Source of the DNA: Stackebrandtia endophytica
GTDB lineage: Bacteria; Actinomycetota; Actinomycetes; Mycobacteriales; Micromonosporaceae
Length of the DNA stretch: 64,000 bases
Assembly: GCF_006716355.1 (NCBI RefSeq)
Contig: NZ_VFOW01000001.1
Coordinates: 5,208,001 to 5,272,000 of the forward strand
Reading direction: 5' to 3'
The notes under the pieces are model-generated. The model was not told the DNA's origin, searched no databases, and saw only the letters and a program-made list of their open reading frames with translations. Position numbers and translations under genes: made by a program. Numbering within the stretch: the first letter of the stretch is position 1; each line of letters begins with the position of its first letter. Positions 8,691 through 17,874 of the stretch are shown here, piece after piece.

Positions 8691-10538
8691 GTGGACGGCG
8701 CGATACCGAGCCGTGGTGTCATCAAGCGCGGTATGCGGGTTTTGTGGATGGCGGTCAAGAAGCAGCCGGGCAGTTACGCCCTGGCCACTTTCGGCGCGAT
8801 CATGCACTCGACGTTGGTGCTGGCCGGTGCCTTCGTTTCCGCCCGCATCGTGGATCAGGTTGTCGTCCCATCGCTGGCCAACGACGAGGTCGCCGTCGGT
8901 GCCCTCTGGCTCGCGGTGGTGGTACTGGTGCTGTTGAGCCTGTTCAAGATCATCGGCATGTTCATCCGGCGGTTGGGTGCCGGAGCCATGCAGTTTCGGT
9001 TGCAGGCCGATCACCGGCGCGAGGTGACGCGGCGCTACCTGGACCTGCCGGTCTCGTGGCACCAGAAGCATCAGACCGGTTCCCTGCTGTCCAATGCCAA
9101 CGCCGACGTCGAGGCCAGTTTCGTTCCCATAGCTCCGCTGCCGTTCGCATCGGGGACGCTGGTGATGTTGCTGACCGCGATGATCGCGTTGTTCTGGACC
9201 GACTGGGCGCTCGCATTGGTGGGCCTGGGTGTCTTCCCACTGTTGTTCGCCTTCAACGTCATGTACGCCCGACGCATGTCGCCCCGCATGACCCGCGCGC
9301 AACAACTGCGCGCCGACGTCTCGGCGGTCGGGCACGAGAGCTTCGACGGCGCGCTGGTCGTCAAGACCATGGGCCGGGAGGCGGAGGAGACGGTTCGGTT
9401 CAACAAGACCGCCGACCAACTGCGCGACTCCCTGATCTCGGTGGGCCGACTGCGTGGACTGTTCGACCCGATCATGTCGGCGCTGCCCGAACTGGGAACG
9501 CTCGTCGTCCTGGTCGTGGGCGCCTGGCGCCTGTCCGGCGGCGTCATCGGACTGGAGGAGATCGTCCGCGTGACGATGCTGTTCTCCGTGTTGGCCTTCC
9601 CCATCCGGGCGATCACCTGGGTGCTGGCCGACCTGCCTCGCAGCGTCGTCGGATGGGAACGCGTCTACGGCGTGTTGTCGGCCGAGGGCGACATGGAATA
9701 CGGCACCAAGCGGCTGCCGCGTGACGGCGGCCCGGCGACCCTGAAGTTCCGCGACGTCGACTTCTCCTACGAGACCAACGAGGTCCTCAAGGGCGTCACC
9801 TTCGACATCCCCAGCGGTAAGACCGTGGCCCTGGTCGGCCCGACCGGTTCCGGCAAGTCGACCATCGCATCGTTGGCCACCAGGCTCATCGACCCCGCCG
9901 GCGGTCAGATCACGATCGACGGAGTCGACGTCCGCGAGATGACTCATGCGTCGCTGGCCGAGACCACCGCGTTGGTGCCCCAGCTGGCCTTCGTGTTCGA
10001 CGACACGATTCGCGGCAACATCGCGTTGCAACGCCACGGCGTCGACGACGAGATGGTGTGGCGTGCCCTGCGCACCGCTCAGGCCGACGGGTTCGTCGCT
10101 CAACTGGACGACGGACTCGACACCGAGGTGGGGGAGCGGGGCACCTCGCTGTCCGGTGGCCAGCGTCAACGACTGACCCTGGGACGTGCCCTGGCGGGCA
10201 CGCCGCGTCTGCTCATCATGGACGATGCGACCAGCGCGGTCGACCCGAAAGTCGAGGCGGCCATTCTGGATGGTTTGAAGGCGAGTGAACAACCGGCCTC
10301 CGTCCTGGTCGTCGCCTATCGACGCGCCACGATCGCGCTGGCCGACGAGGTCGTCTACCTGGAGCACGGTCGGGTGATCGCGCGCGGTACCCACACCGAA
10401 TTGCTGAACACCGTCCCCGGCTACGCCAACCTGGTCACCGCATACGAGCGGGCCGAGGCGGAGCGAGCCGCCGACGGTGAGTTCGACGAGACCGATGACT
10501 GGGACACCGCTGATTCCGACAAGGAGGTGTCGGCGTGA
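8691..10538 (+). CDS. ABC exporter half-transporter A (degenerate ATP site partner)
   Basis: A 615-aa membrane ABC protein: six-helix exporter domain (about residues 20-325) then a nucleotide-binding domain. The start is GTG 8691 behind AAGGAGGT. Walker A is GPTGSGKST (383-391) and the signature is canonical LSGGQ (487-491), but the Walker B is followed by Asp rather than the catalytic Glu (MDDATSAVD, D511-D512), and the switch histidine is replaced by Tyr (VVAYRRAT, Y543). Its ATP site is therefore probably non-hydrolytic, while it lends an intact signature to its partner, as in TM287/288-type heterodimers. It overlaps the next gene by four bases. Substrate unknown (drug, lipid or peptide). 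Confidence 0.9.
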   Translation: MDGAIPSRGVIKRGMRVLWMAVKKQPGSYALATFGAIMHSTLVLAGAFVSARIVDQVVVPSLANDEVAVGALWLAVVVLVLLSLFKIIGMFIRRLGAGAMQFRLQADHRREVTRRYLDLPVSWHQKHQTGSLLSNANADVEASFVPIAPLPFASGTLVMLLTAMIALFWTDWALALVGLGVFPLLFAFNVMYARRMSPRMTRAQQLRADVSAVGHESFDGALVVKTMGREAEETVRFNKTADQLRDSLISVGRLRGLFDPIMSALPELGTLVVLVVGAWRLSGGVIGLEEIVRVTMLFSVLAFPIRAITWVLADLPRSVVGWERVYGVLSAEGDMEYGTKRLPRDGGPATLKFRDVDFSYETNEVLKGVTFDIPSGKTVALVGPTGSGKSTIASLATRLIDPAGGQITIDGVDVREMTHASLAETTALVPQLAFVFDDTIRGNIALQRHGVDDEMVWRALRTAQADGFVAQLDDGLDTEVGERGTSLSGGQRQRLTLGRALAGTPRLLIMDDATSAVDPKVEAAILDGLKASEQPASVLVVAYRRATIALADEVVYLEHGRVIARGTHTELLNTVPGYANLVTAYERAEAERAADGEFDETDDWDTADSDKEVSA

Positions 10539-12328
10539 GCACCGCGACGACCGTAGAGGAAGAGAACAAGATATCGCCGTGGCTGACGCTCAAGCGTGGC
10601 CTGGCGTTGTCACCGGAACTGCGTACGGGTTTGGCGGGCACCCTCGTCCTGGCGATCGTGTCCACCATCGGGCGCGGTGTCGTCCCGGTCGCCGTCCAGC
10701 AGGGCGTCGACAACGGTCTGCTGGCGCCGGGTGGTCCCGACATGCAGTTGATCGCCACGATCGCCTCGGCGGGCGCCGTCATCCTGGTGATCACGGTCCT
10801 GGCCGGTTACTACATGAACGTGCGACTGTTCACGGTGTCGGAGACCGCGTTGGCATCGCTGCGGACCCGCACCTTCCGGCACATCCACGACCTGTCCATG
10901 CTGCACCAGCAGGGTGAACGACGGGGTGTGTTGACCGCTCGGGTCACCACCGACATCGACCAGATCAGTCAGTTCCTCCAGTTCGGCGGAATCATCCTGA
11001 TCGTGTCGATGGGCCAGGTCATCATGGCGACCGTGATCATGGCGATCTATTCATGGCAGTTGGCCGTGGTGGTGTGGTTGGCCTCGTTGCCGCTGGTTTT
11101 CCTGTTGCGCTTTCTGCAGCGGCAGTTGGCGAAGGCCTACGCGATCGTGCGGGAGAAGGTCGGCATCATGCTCGGTGCCATCTCCGAGGCGGTCGTGGGT
11201 GCGTCGGTGATTCGCGCCTACGGGGTGAAGGACCTGACCGCCGGCCGAGTCGACGAGTCCGTCGAGGACTTCCGTAACGCGCAATACCGGGCGTTGCGTC
11301 GCAGCGTGTTCAGCTCCAGCACCGGGGAGACCTTCAACGCCCTGGCGCTGTCGGCCGTGATCGTGGTCGGTGTGTACCTGGGCGTCAACGGCGACCTGAC
11401 GGTCGGTCAGCTGACCGCGTTCCTGTTCCTGGTCACACTGTTCGTCCAGCCCATCATGATCGGTACCGAGATCCTGAACGAGGCGCAGAACGCGATCTCG
11501 GGCTGGCAGCGGGTACTGGACATATTGGACATCGAGCCGGACGTCGCCGACCCCGGTGACGACGGGCGGGGCCTGCCGCCGGGACCGGTGTCGGTCGCCT
11601 TCTCCAACGTGGACTTCGCCTATCCGGGCGGCCCCAAGGTGCTCGACGACATCAACGTCTCGCTGGCGGCCCAGTCCAAGGTCGCCGTCGTCGGTGAGAC
11701 CGGCAGCGGCAAGACGACCTTCGCCAAACTGCTGACCCGGTTGATGGATCCGGCCGCCGGAACCATCAAGTTGTCGGGTGTCGCGCTGCCTGAGGTCTCC
11801 TTCGAGTCGTTGCGTCGTCGCGTCGTGATGGTGCCGCAGGAGGGCTTCCTGTTCGACGAGACCATCGCCGGAAACGTGCGGTTCGCTCAACCCGACATCA
11901 CCGACGCCGAAATGTATGTGGCGTTCTCCGAGCTCGGCCTGGCCGATTGGATCGACGGGCTTCCGAAGGGCTTGGAAACCCAAGTCGGTGAACGCGGCGA
12001 GGCCCTGAGCGTGGGCGAGCGACAGCTGGTCGCGCTGGCGCGAGCCTACGTCGCCGATCCGGACCTGCTGGTGCTGGACGAGGCCACCTCCGCGGTGGAC
12101 CCGGCCACCGAACTGCGGTTGTCCGGTGCGTTGGACGCGGTGACCCGCGGCCGTACCACGGTCGTCATCGCCCACCGGTTGTCTACCGCCGAGACCTCCG
12201 ACGAGGTCCTGGTGTTCGACGCGGGGAAGATCGTCCAGCGTGGTCACCACGCCGACCTGGCCGCGGAGGAGGGTTCCATCTACGCGGGACTGCACTCCTC
12301 CTGGGTCGAACAGACCCGATCGGTGTAG
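10535..12328 (+). CDS. ABC exporter half-transporter B (catalytic site partner)
   Basis: A 597-aa exporter half with membrane domain about residues 25-325 and NBD about 350-597. Walker A is GETGSGKTT, Walker B keeps the catalytic Glu (VLDEATSAVD, E516) and the H-switch is intact (VVIAHRLST, H547). The signature, however, is LSVGE (491-495) instead of LSGGQ. These changes complement those of the upstream gene: A contributes a good signature and B contributes good Walker B/H-loop, giving one active and one degenerate ATP site in an A-B heterodimer. GTG start overlaps the previous stop. The DUF5107 gene follows after 3 nt, suggesting a shared transcript. Confidence 0.9.
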   Translation: MSTATTVEEENKISPWLTLKRGLALSPELRTGLAGTLVLAIVSTIGRGVVPVAVQQGVDNGLLAPGGPDMQLIATIASAGAVILVITVLAGYYMNVRLFTVSETALASLRTRTFRHIHDLSMLHQQGERRGVLTARVTTDIDQISQFLQFGGIILIVSMGQVIMATVIMAIYSWQLAVVVWLASLPLVFLLRFLQRQLAKAYAIVREKVGIMLGAISEAVVGASVIRAYGVKDLTAGRVDESVEDFRNAQYRALRRSVFSSSTGETFNALALSAVIVVGVYLGVNGDLTVGQLTAFLFLVTLFVQPIMIGTEILNEAQNAISGWQRVLDILDIEPDVADPGDDGRGLPPGPVSVAFSNVDFAYPGGPKVLDDINVSLAAQSKVAVVGETGSGKTTFAKLLTRLMDPAAGTIKLSGVALPEVSFESLRRRVVMVPQEGFLFDETIAGNVRFAQPDITDAEMYVAFSELGLADWIDGLPKGLETQVGERGEALSVGERQLVALARAYVADPDLLVLDEATSAVDPATELRLSGALDAVTRGRTTVVIAHRLSTAETSDEVLVFDAGKIVQRGHHADLAAEEGSIYAGLHSSWVEQTRSV

Positions 12329-12331
12329 ATC

Positions 12332-14332
12332 ATGACGACGATCGAGTCGGGTGCGATTCGGCTGCCCGTCGCCGCATTGGACGCCGAATCGCCACTGCCG
12401 CCGCTGCCGGGTCGCACCGACGTACACGCCGCGGTTCCCACCGAGGGCGTGCCCGACGAGGTGGCCCGCAACATGAACTACGGGTTCCCGACCGCGATGC
12501 TGCCGTACACCACTCAGGACGGTTACGGGCGCGACCGCGTCGAAGCGGACCTGCCGGTCGTCACGCTCGACAACGGAATCCTGCGGGCGACGGTGGCCCC
12601 CACCCTGGGCGGTCGACTGTGGTCATTGGTTCACCTGCCGACAGGTAGGGAACTGCTGTACCGCAACCCGGTGCTGCAACCGGCGAACCTGGCACTGCGC
12701 AACGCGTGGTTCTCCGGCGGTGTGGAGTGGAACCTCGGCACCACCGGGCACACGCCGCTGACCTGTTCTCCCATGCACACCGCCGAGTTGGACGGCCCGG
12801 ACGGGCCGATCCTTCGGCTGTGGGAGTTCGAGCGACTGCGCGAAGTGACGTATCAGTTGGACTTCACCCTGCCACCGGGTTCAGCGCACCTGTACGTCGC
12901 GGTCCGCATCGTCAACCCGAACAATGCGACCGTCCCGATGTACTGGTGGTCCAACACCGCGGTGCCCGACAATCCGGGCAGTCGGGTCATCGCACCGGCG
13001 GCGGAGTCCTATCGGTTCTCCTACGAGCGTCGCCTGGAGCTGGTGGGCGCCCCCGAACATCGGGGCCACGACTACAGCTACCCGGGCAACGCCGAGCACG
13101 CGGCCGACTATTTCTTCCGCTGCTGTGACCGGCGTCGTCCGTGGGTCGCGGCGGTCGACGCCGAGGGGGTCGGTCTGGTTCAGACCTCGACCGCCCGACT
13201 ATACGGCCGCAAACTGTTCGTGTGGGGCAACGGAATCGGTGGACGCCGCTGGCAGGAGTGGCTGACCGAGCCGGGGACCGAGGGCTATCTGGAGATCCAA
13301 GCGGGGCTGGCCCACACACAGTTGGAGCACCTGCCGATGCCCGCCGACACCAGCTGGACCTGGCTGGAGACCTACGGCCCGATCGAGGTGGCCGCCGCCG
13401 ATGCCCACGGTGATTGGGCACGAGCCCAGGCGGCCGTCGCCGAGGTCGTGGACGAGGAGGTGTCCTCCGACCGGCTGGACGCCCGCTTGCGGGAGTGGGA
13501 TCGGTGGTGGGACGCGCCGCCGAGCCGGTTCCATCTGTCCGGGTCCAATTGGGGCGCGATCGAGCAGTTGCGTCGCGATGCCGCCGCAGAACCGACCCTC
13601 ACGCGTCCCGGTACACCGTTCATCGACGATCCGGACGATGACGCCACTTTGCCGTGGCGGACGCTGATCACCACGGGTGCGTTGCCGTCGGCCGAGCCGC
13701 AGGACAGCCCGACGAGCTACGCGACGTCGTCGGGCTGGCGTCACCTGTTGGACTCCGCGCCGACCGATTGGCTCGTTCTCTACCACCGTGGTCTGGGGCA
13801 TGTCGCCGCCGGTGACACCGACGCCGCGATCCAAAGCTGGCAGTCCAGTGTGGCCGAGCAACCCTCGGCGTGGGCGCATCGCGCGCTCGGATATGTGTTG
13901 CGCACCAAGGCAACCGATGACGCCGAGGCGGCGCACACCGCTGCGGACCACTACCGGAAGGCGGCACTGCTGGCCGGTGACACCTGGCAGGTGATCGCCG
14001 AGACCTGTGACGCGTTGTCGGCGATCGACGCCGACCAGGAGGCACTCGACCTGTTGGACCGCACGGCTGCCGAGCACGGCCAGCTGACGATGCGCCGCAT
14101 CAAGGCGTTGACCCGATTGGGTCGGCTGGACGAAGCGGCGCAGATATTCGACGACGGCTTCGACGTCGCGAATCTGCGGGAGGGTGAGGAGACACTCGAC
14201 ACGCTGTGGTTCGCATTGGCGCGTCGCCGTGTTCTCGCCGACGACATCGTCCCCGCCGATTCGGTGGAGGCCGAGGCGCGTCGCCGCCATCGGTTGCCGG
14301 ATCGTTACAACTTCCGCATGTCGTTGGATTGA
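12332..14332 (+). CDS. DUF5107-type protein with C-terminal TPR-like region
   Basis: A 666-aa protein, no signal peptide, so likely cytoplasmic. Residues about 70-350 look like the DUF5107 beta-sandwich (galactose-mutarotase/GH-associated fold): LPVVTLDNGILRATVAPTLGGRLWSLVHLPTGRELLYRNPV, then NAWFSGGVEWNLGTTGHTPLTCSPMH and YWWSNTAVPDNPGSRVIAPA. The C-terminal third (about residues 460-640) is helical with TPR-like repeats (DWLVLYHRGLGHVAAGDTDAAIQSWQSSVAEQPSAWAHRALGYVL). DUF5107 proteins are usually near carbohydrate genes; here it sits 3 nt behind an ABC exporter pair, which is unusual. The family assignment is from recognisable sequence; the function is not known. Confidence 0.72.
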   Translation: MTTIESGAIRLPVAALDAESPLPPLPGRTDVHAAVPTEGVPDEVARNMNYGFPTAMLPYTTQDGYGRDRVEADLPVVTLDNGILRATVAPTLGGRLWSLVHLPTGRELLYRNPVLQPANLALRNAWFSGGVEWNLGTTGHTPLTCSPMHTAELDGPDGPILRLWEFERLREVTYQLDFTLPPGSAHLYVAVRIVNPNNATVPMYWWSNTAVPDNPGSRVIAPAAESYRFSYERRLELVGAPEHRGHDYSYPGNAEHAADYFFRCCDRRRPWVAAVDAEGVGLVQTSTARLYGRKLFVWGNGIGGRRWQEWLTEPGTEGYLEIQAGLAHTQLEHLPMPADTSWTWLETYGPIEVAAADAHGDWARAQAAVAEVVDEEVSSDRLDARLREWDRWWDAPPSRFHLSGSNWGAIEQLRRDAAAEPTLTRPGTPFIDDPDDDATLPWRTLITTGALPSAEPQDSPTSYATSSGWRHLLDSAPTDWLVLYHRGLGHVAAGDTDAAIQSWQSSVAEQPSAWAHRALGYVLRTKATDDAEAAHTAADHYRKAALLAGDTWQVIAETCDALSAIDADQEALDLLDRTAAEHGQLTMRRIKALTRLGRLDEAAQIFDDGFDVANLREGEETLDTLWFALARRRVLADDIVPADSVEAEARRRHRLPDRYNFRMSLD

Positions 14333-14371
14333 TTCTCAGGACTGACCCGGTGTGTGGTCACCCTCGCCGAA

Positions 14372-15583
14372 TCACGAGGCCTGGTCGCCGGGGTGAAGTG
14401 TCTGACGGATACGACGGGCCACGGCGTGTACCCGCACCGATGAACACCGACGTACCAGGCTTTCGGCGTACTGCAACTGTTCGGCGGCGGTCTCGCGGTT
14501 GCCCGCCAGCCACAGCGCGTAGGCCAGTCGCAGGCGTCCCAGGGCTTGATCGCGAATGAAATGCGACGGCAGCACCTGAAGCGCTTCGGCCAACAAACCG
14601 CCGGCTTCGGCCGCGTACTCGGCGGTTTGCCCGGTCGAGCGCGCCAGATCCAGATAACACTTGCCGCGCAGGGTGTGCCACAGGTAGTCATTGCCCACGC
14701 TAGCCGGCGAGGCCTGAAGGCTGCCGGTGACGGCGGCGAAATTCTTGCCCGCGGTGGCAAGGTGGTGAAGACTTTCGACATCGTGCCCGGCCGACGCGTT
14801 CGTACGCGCCCGTGCCACCGCCGCCCAAGTCAATCCACTGGCGGAGATGTCCGGGTGAATGTCGGCAACCGAGTCGGCCAGCCGGATCGCGCCCTCGTGA
14901 TCACCGGTGGTGGAATGCACCATCGCCTGCCGGGCGAGCAACTCGGCGGCCAGATCGGGATCCTCTCCCGCCATCGCCCACCGCTGGCCACAGTCGTGCC
15001 AGAACAGTGATCCCGCCCGGTCGCCGTCGTCGAACTTGATCCAACCCGCCAACCGGGCGAACTTCGCCGCCAACGCCAGCAAGGCCCGCCGAACCGGAAA
15101 CGGTGCACCGATCTGCATCCGGATGATGTCCTGCGCCTGCTGCTCCACCGAGCCGGCGATCTGTTGGCCTCCCATGGTCGAATATATGTCCACATAGGCT
15201 TCAAGAAGCCTGGCGAGTGTGACCGTGGTGTGGGGGTTGGCGTGGTTGTGAGGTCGTTCGACGTCCACGGGTGTCGTCGGCGCGCTCCACAACACCGGCA
15301 TCGGAACGGCCGGCTGCGGGTCGAGGGTCCCCGGCTGATCCCGCAGGATTGCGGCGAGTTCACCACCGGTGTTGAGCAGTTCATCGCACCGGATGGCCAG
15401 GTCTTTGGTGGGCTGCCGTCGCGCGGCTTCGAGCTTGGAGATGTAGGAGCCGTCCAGGTCGAGATTGCGGGCCAATTGGGCCTGGGTACGTCGACGCGCG
15501 CGTCGCCAGTACCGCAATCGCTCGCCGAAACGCACCGCTATCTCGTCGCGTTGCGCCCGCGCGGGCAGGTTGGGTGACGACAT
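14372..15583 (-). CDS. XRE-family transcriptional regulator with TPR-like C-terminus
   Basis: A 403-aa regulator. Residues about 17-75 form an XRE helix-turn-helix (FGERLRYWRRARRRTQAQLARNLDLDGSYISKLEAARRQPTKDLAIRCDELL). The remainder (about 110-400) is helical with degenerate TPR-like segments (ARQAMVHSTTGDHEGAIRLADSVADIHPDISASGLTWAAVARA), the usual layout of the large Streptomyces-type XRE regulators that often respond to unknown small ligands. It converges on the DUF5107 gene (39-nt gap) and diverges from the TrmH gene (122-nt gap). Target unknown. Confidence 0.85.
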   Translation of the reverse strand: MSSPNLPARAQRDEIAVRFGERLRYWRRARRRTQAQLARNLDLDGSYISKLEAARRQPTKDLAIRCDELLNTGGELAAILRDQPGTLDPQPAVPMPVLWSAPTTPVDVERPHNHANPHTTVTLARLLEAYVDIYSTMGGQQIAGSVEQQAQDIIRMQIGAPFPVRRALLALAAKFARLAGWIKFDDGDRAGSLFWHDCGQRWAMAGEDPDLAAELLARQAMVHSTTGDHEGAIRLADSVADIHPDISASGLTWAAVARARTNASAGHDVESLHHLATAGKNFAAVTGSLQASPASVGNDYLWHTLRGKCYLDLARSTGQTAEYAAEAGGLLAEALQVLPSHFIRDQALGRLRLAYALWLAGNRETAAEQLQYAESLVRRCSSVRVHAVARRIRQTLHPGDQAS

Positions 15584-15705
15584 GAGCGCAGGCTTTCGGT
15601 TAAGGGGGTCAGGGGCGTGAGCGCCATCATAGTGCCACTGACCGAGTTCCTCTCCTTACTTTGGCCCCTGTGGTCGACCAGTTTGGCGACCAGGACAATG
15701 GCGGG

Positions 15706-16506
15706 GTGGCCGAACTGCTGACCGACCCCGACGATCCTCGGCTGGATGACTACCGGGCACTGACCGATCTGGCCTTGCGCACCCGCTTCGAACCACCTCA
15801 CGGATTGTTCATCGCCGAAGGCGAGCTGGTGGTCCGGCGAGCGCTACGAGCCGGGTACCGCATGAGATCGCTGCTCATCGACGAGAAACGCACCCGACAG
15901 CATCATGACCTGGCGCCGGAGTCCGCGCCGGTCTACGCCGCGGCACCTCCGGTACTGGAGAAGGTCACCGGTTTTCACGTCCACCGCGGTGTGCTCGCGT
16001 CGTTTCACCGCCGCCCCGGACCCTCGGTCGGGCAGTTGTTGGCCGAATCGCAGCGCCTCCTGATCATGGAGGACATCAACAACCACACCAACATCGGCGC
16101 GGTGTTTCGCGGAGCGGCCGGATTGGGCATGGACGCGGTTCTGCTGTCACCGACCTGCGCCGACCCGCTGTACCGACGCAGCATCCGCGTCAGCATGGGG
16201 GAGGTCTTCGCGTTGCCCTACGCGGTCTTGGCACCTTGGCCCGACGGCCTGGATCTGGTGCGCGATGCCGGTTTCACCGTATTGGCGTTGACTCCCGACC
16301 CCGCCGCGACACCGATCGGCTCACTGCGGCCGGAGCAACGGCGCCGACCTGCTTTGCTCTTCGGTGCCGAGGGCCCGGGTCTCAGTCACGCCGCCGTCGA
16401 CACCTCGGATCTGGCGGTTCGCATCCCGATGAGTCGGGGTGTCGACTCGCTCAACGTCGCCGCCGCTGCGGCGGTGGCGTGCTTCGCCGTCAACCTCGAC
16501 ATGTGA
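15706..16506 (+). CDS. TrmH/SpoU-family RNA 2'-O-methyltransferase
   Basis: A 266-aa SPOUT-fold methyltransferase using S-adenosylmethionine. The N-terminal part (GLFIAEGELVVRRALRAGYRMRSLLI) is the SpoU substrate-binding domain; the C-terminal knotted domain shows the three SpoU motifs: MEDINNHTNIGAVFRGAAGLGMDAVLLSP, LLFGAEGPGLS, and IPMSRGVDSLNVAAAAAVACF. GTG 15706 is chosen because related proteins begin (M)AELxxVxDPDDPRLxDY and AGGA lies about 10 nt upstream; an in-frame TTG at 15661 would add 15 residues. Target may be rRNA or tRNA and cannot be fixed from sequence. Confidence 0.9.
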   Translation: MAELLTDPDDPRLDDYRALTDLALRTRFEPPHGLFIAEGELVVRRALRAGYRMRSLLIDEKRTRQHHDLAPESAPVYAAAPPVLEKVTGFHVHRGVLASFHRRPGPSVGQLLAESQRLLIMEDINNHTNIGAVFRGAAGLGMDAVLLSPTCADPLYRRSIRVSMGEVFALPYAVLAPWPDGLDLVRDAGFTVLALTPDPAATPIGSLRPEQRRRPALLFGAEGPGLSHAAVDTSDLAVRIPMSRGVDSLNVAAAAAVACFAVNLDM

Positions 16507-16532
16507 CGGTCGCAAGCATTGTCGCCAACCGG

Positions 16533-17537
16533 TCACGTTCGAGCGGGAACGAAGACCTCGTGCAGTCGACGAAGGCTTTCCGCATCGGACATCACCATGC
16601 GTGCCGCCAGCCATGCGGCACCGGCGGCGCCGTCGATGGCCTTGTGCACCACCAGATCCGGCTGCCGGGCCGACAACGCGGAAAGCACCTTGTGGGACAC
16701 CGGGGTGTCTCCGCCGGCCAGGCTTCCGGCCAACACGACCGGACGCGCCGGGTCGGTGTGAATCAACTCGATCGACCGAACCAGGTGGCCGGCGGCCTGC
16801 GAGATGAGGTTCTCCGCGACCGGGTCGCCGTCACCGGCGGCCTGTGTCACCAGTGGAGCGAATCGGGAGAGGCGAACCGGTTCGACCGACATCACCTCCT
16901 GGATGATGTGGTTGGTGGCCGGGGAGTGGGACTGCGGTGTGAGCGCCTTGATCACCGAGTCCACCATGGGGCCGCCCGGGCCGATGTCGTCCAGGTACCG
17001 CAGGCTCGCCGAGACCGCCTCTCGTCCCAGCCAGAAGCCCGATCCGAGGTCGCCCAACAGCCAGCCGTAACCGTCGGAGCGGCGCCCGGCGAGTCGGTGA
17101 TCGTCGATCGCCGTGGCGATGGCGCCGGTGCCGGCGATCAGGACGGTGCCGGAGGGTGCGGCGGTTCCGGCGGCGAACGCGACGACCGCGTCGGCGACCA
17201 GCCTGACGGGGCACGTCAGGCCCGCCTCCCGCCACACCGGGTCGAACATGGGTTCTCCGGCGTCGTTGCGCAGATTGGTGATTCCCGCGATGCCCATGAC
17301 CACGGCCCGAACCCGTTCGGGGGCAACCGATACCAGTACCTGGGCGATCGCGTCGGAGACGTTGCGTACCGAGTTGGCCGCGCCGTGGGAGACCGGGTTG
17401 CCACCCCCGCTGTGACCGCTGGCCAGCCGGTTTCCGGCCAGATCGATCGCGACGACCCGGGTCGAGGTGCCGCCGACGTCGAGGCCGAGCACGCAGTCGG
17501 TGGCCGCCGGTTCGGGAAGCTTCGCCGCCGCAGTCAT
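16533..17537 (-). CDS. BadF/BadG-type sugar kinase, probable N-acetylglucosamine kinase
   Basis: A 334-aa ASKHA-fold ATPase. The N-terminal phosphate loop is GLDVGGTSTRVVAIDLAGN, the second phosphate loop region is GTVLIAGTGAIATAI, then DGYGWLLGDLGSGFWLGREAVSASL and PVVLAGSLAGG. This pattern matches the eukaryote-like N-acetylglucosamine kinases in the BadF/BadG family. ATG 17537 is used; an upstream in-frame GTG-type start would only add eight residues. It diverges from the MurR/RpiR regulator across a 337-bp gap, next to a SIS enzyme and ngcEFG, which supports phosphorylating imported GlcNAc or a related amino sugar. Confidence 0.82.
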   Translation of the reverse strand: MTAAAKLPEPAATDCVLGLDVGGTSTRVVAIDLAGNRLASGHSGGGNPVSHGAANSVRNVSDAIAQVLVSVAPERVRAVVMGIAGITNLRNDAGEPMFDPVWREAGLTCPVRLVADAVVAFAAGTAAPSGTVLIAGTGAIATAIDDHRLAGRRSDGYGWLLGDLGSGFWLGREAVSASLRYLDDIGPGGPMVDSVIKALTPQSHSPATNHIIQEVMSVEPVRLSRFAPLVTQAAGDGDPVAENLISQAAGHLVRSIELIHTDPARPVVLAGSLAGGDTPVSHKVLSALSARQPDLVVHKAIDGAAGAAWLAARMVMSDAESLRRLHEVFVPART

Positions 17538-17874
17538 GGACGCGATCCTAGCCAGACTCACCCGTGAACGCGAGGGCGGCGACGGACGCCGGATCGGAAG
17601 TTTGGGAACTTTACGGTCACGGAAGATTGCAAGTCTGAAAAGATTGCCCGAAACTGCTTGACCTTTCGGCGGTTAGATAAGAGTTTTGCTCAGGAAGCCG
17701 TATTCCGACGCCAATTCACCGAATGGATTCCCCACCGGCGACCCTCCGGCTCGAACGCTTGGAGGGCAACGGGAAGCCGCTGACCGGAAGTGCCTTATCC
17801 GGTCGGGGAGGGAGCGTCGGAGCTGTTTGTGCGGTGTGTCCGCGGTGCGAAACGAAACGAGGTACCGGTCGACG
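17538..17874. promoter_or_regulatory. Divergent control region between amino-sugar kinase and RpiR regulator
   Basis: This 337-bp gap separates the leftward kinase from the rightward regulator. It contains an A/T-rich block (17590-17690) and a palindromic element AAGTT-TGGG-AACTT at 17598-17611. I could not place a convincing -35/-10 pair; TTGACC at 17658-17663 is present without a well-spaced -10. The palindrome is a candidate site for the adjacent RpiR/MurR-type regulator, which is inference. Confidence 0.4.

Noticed and set aside
8394-10394. 666-codon leftward frame opposite ABC exporter half A
   Set aside because: It is antisense to a well-supported ABC exporter and shows no domain; typical mirror frame in high-GC DNA.
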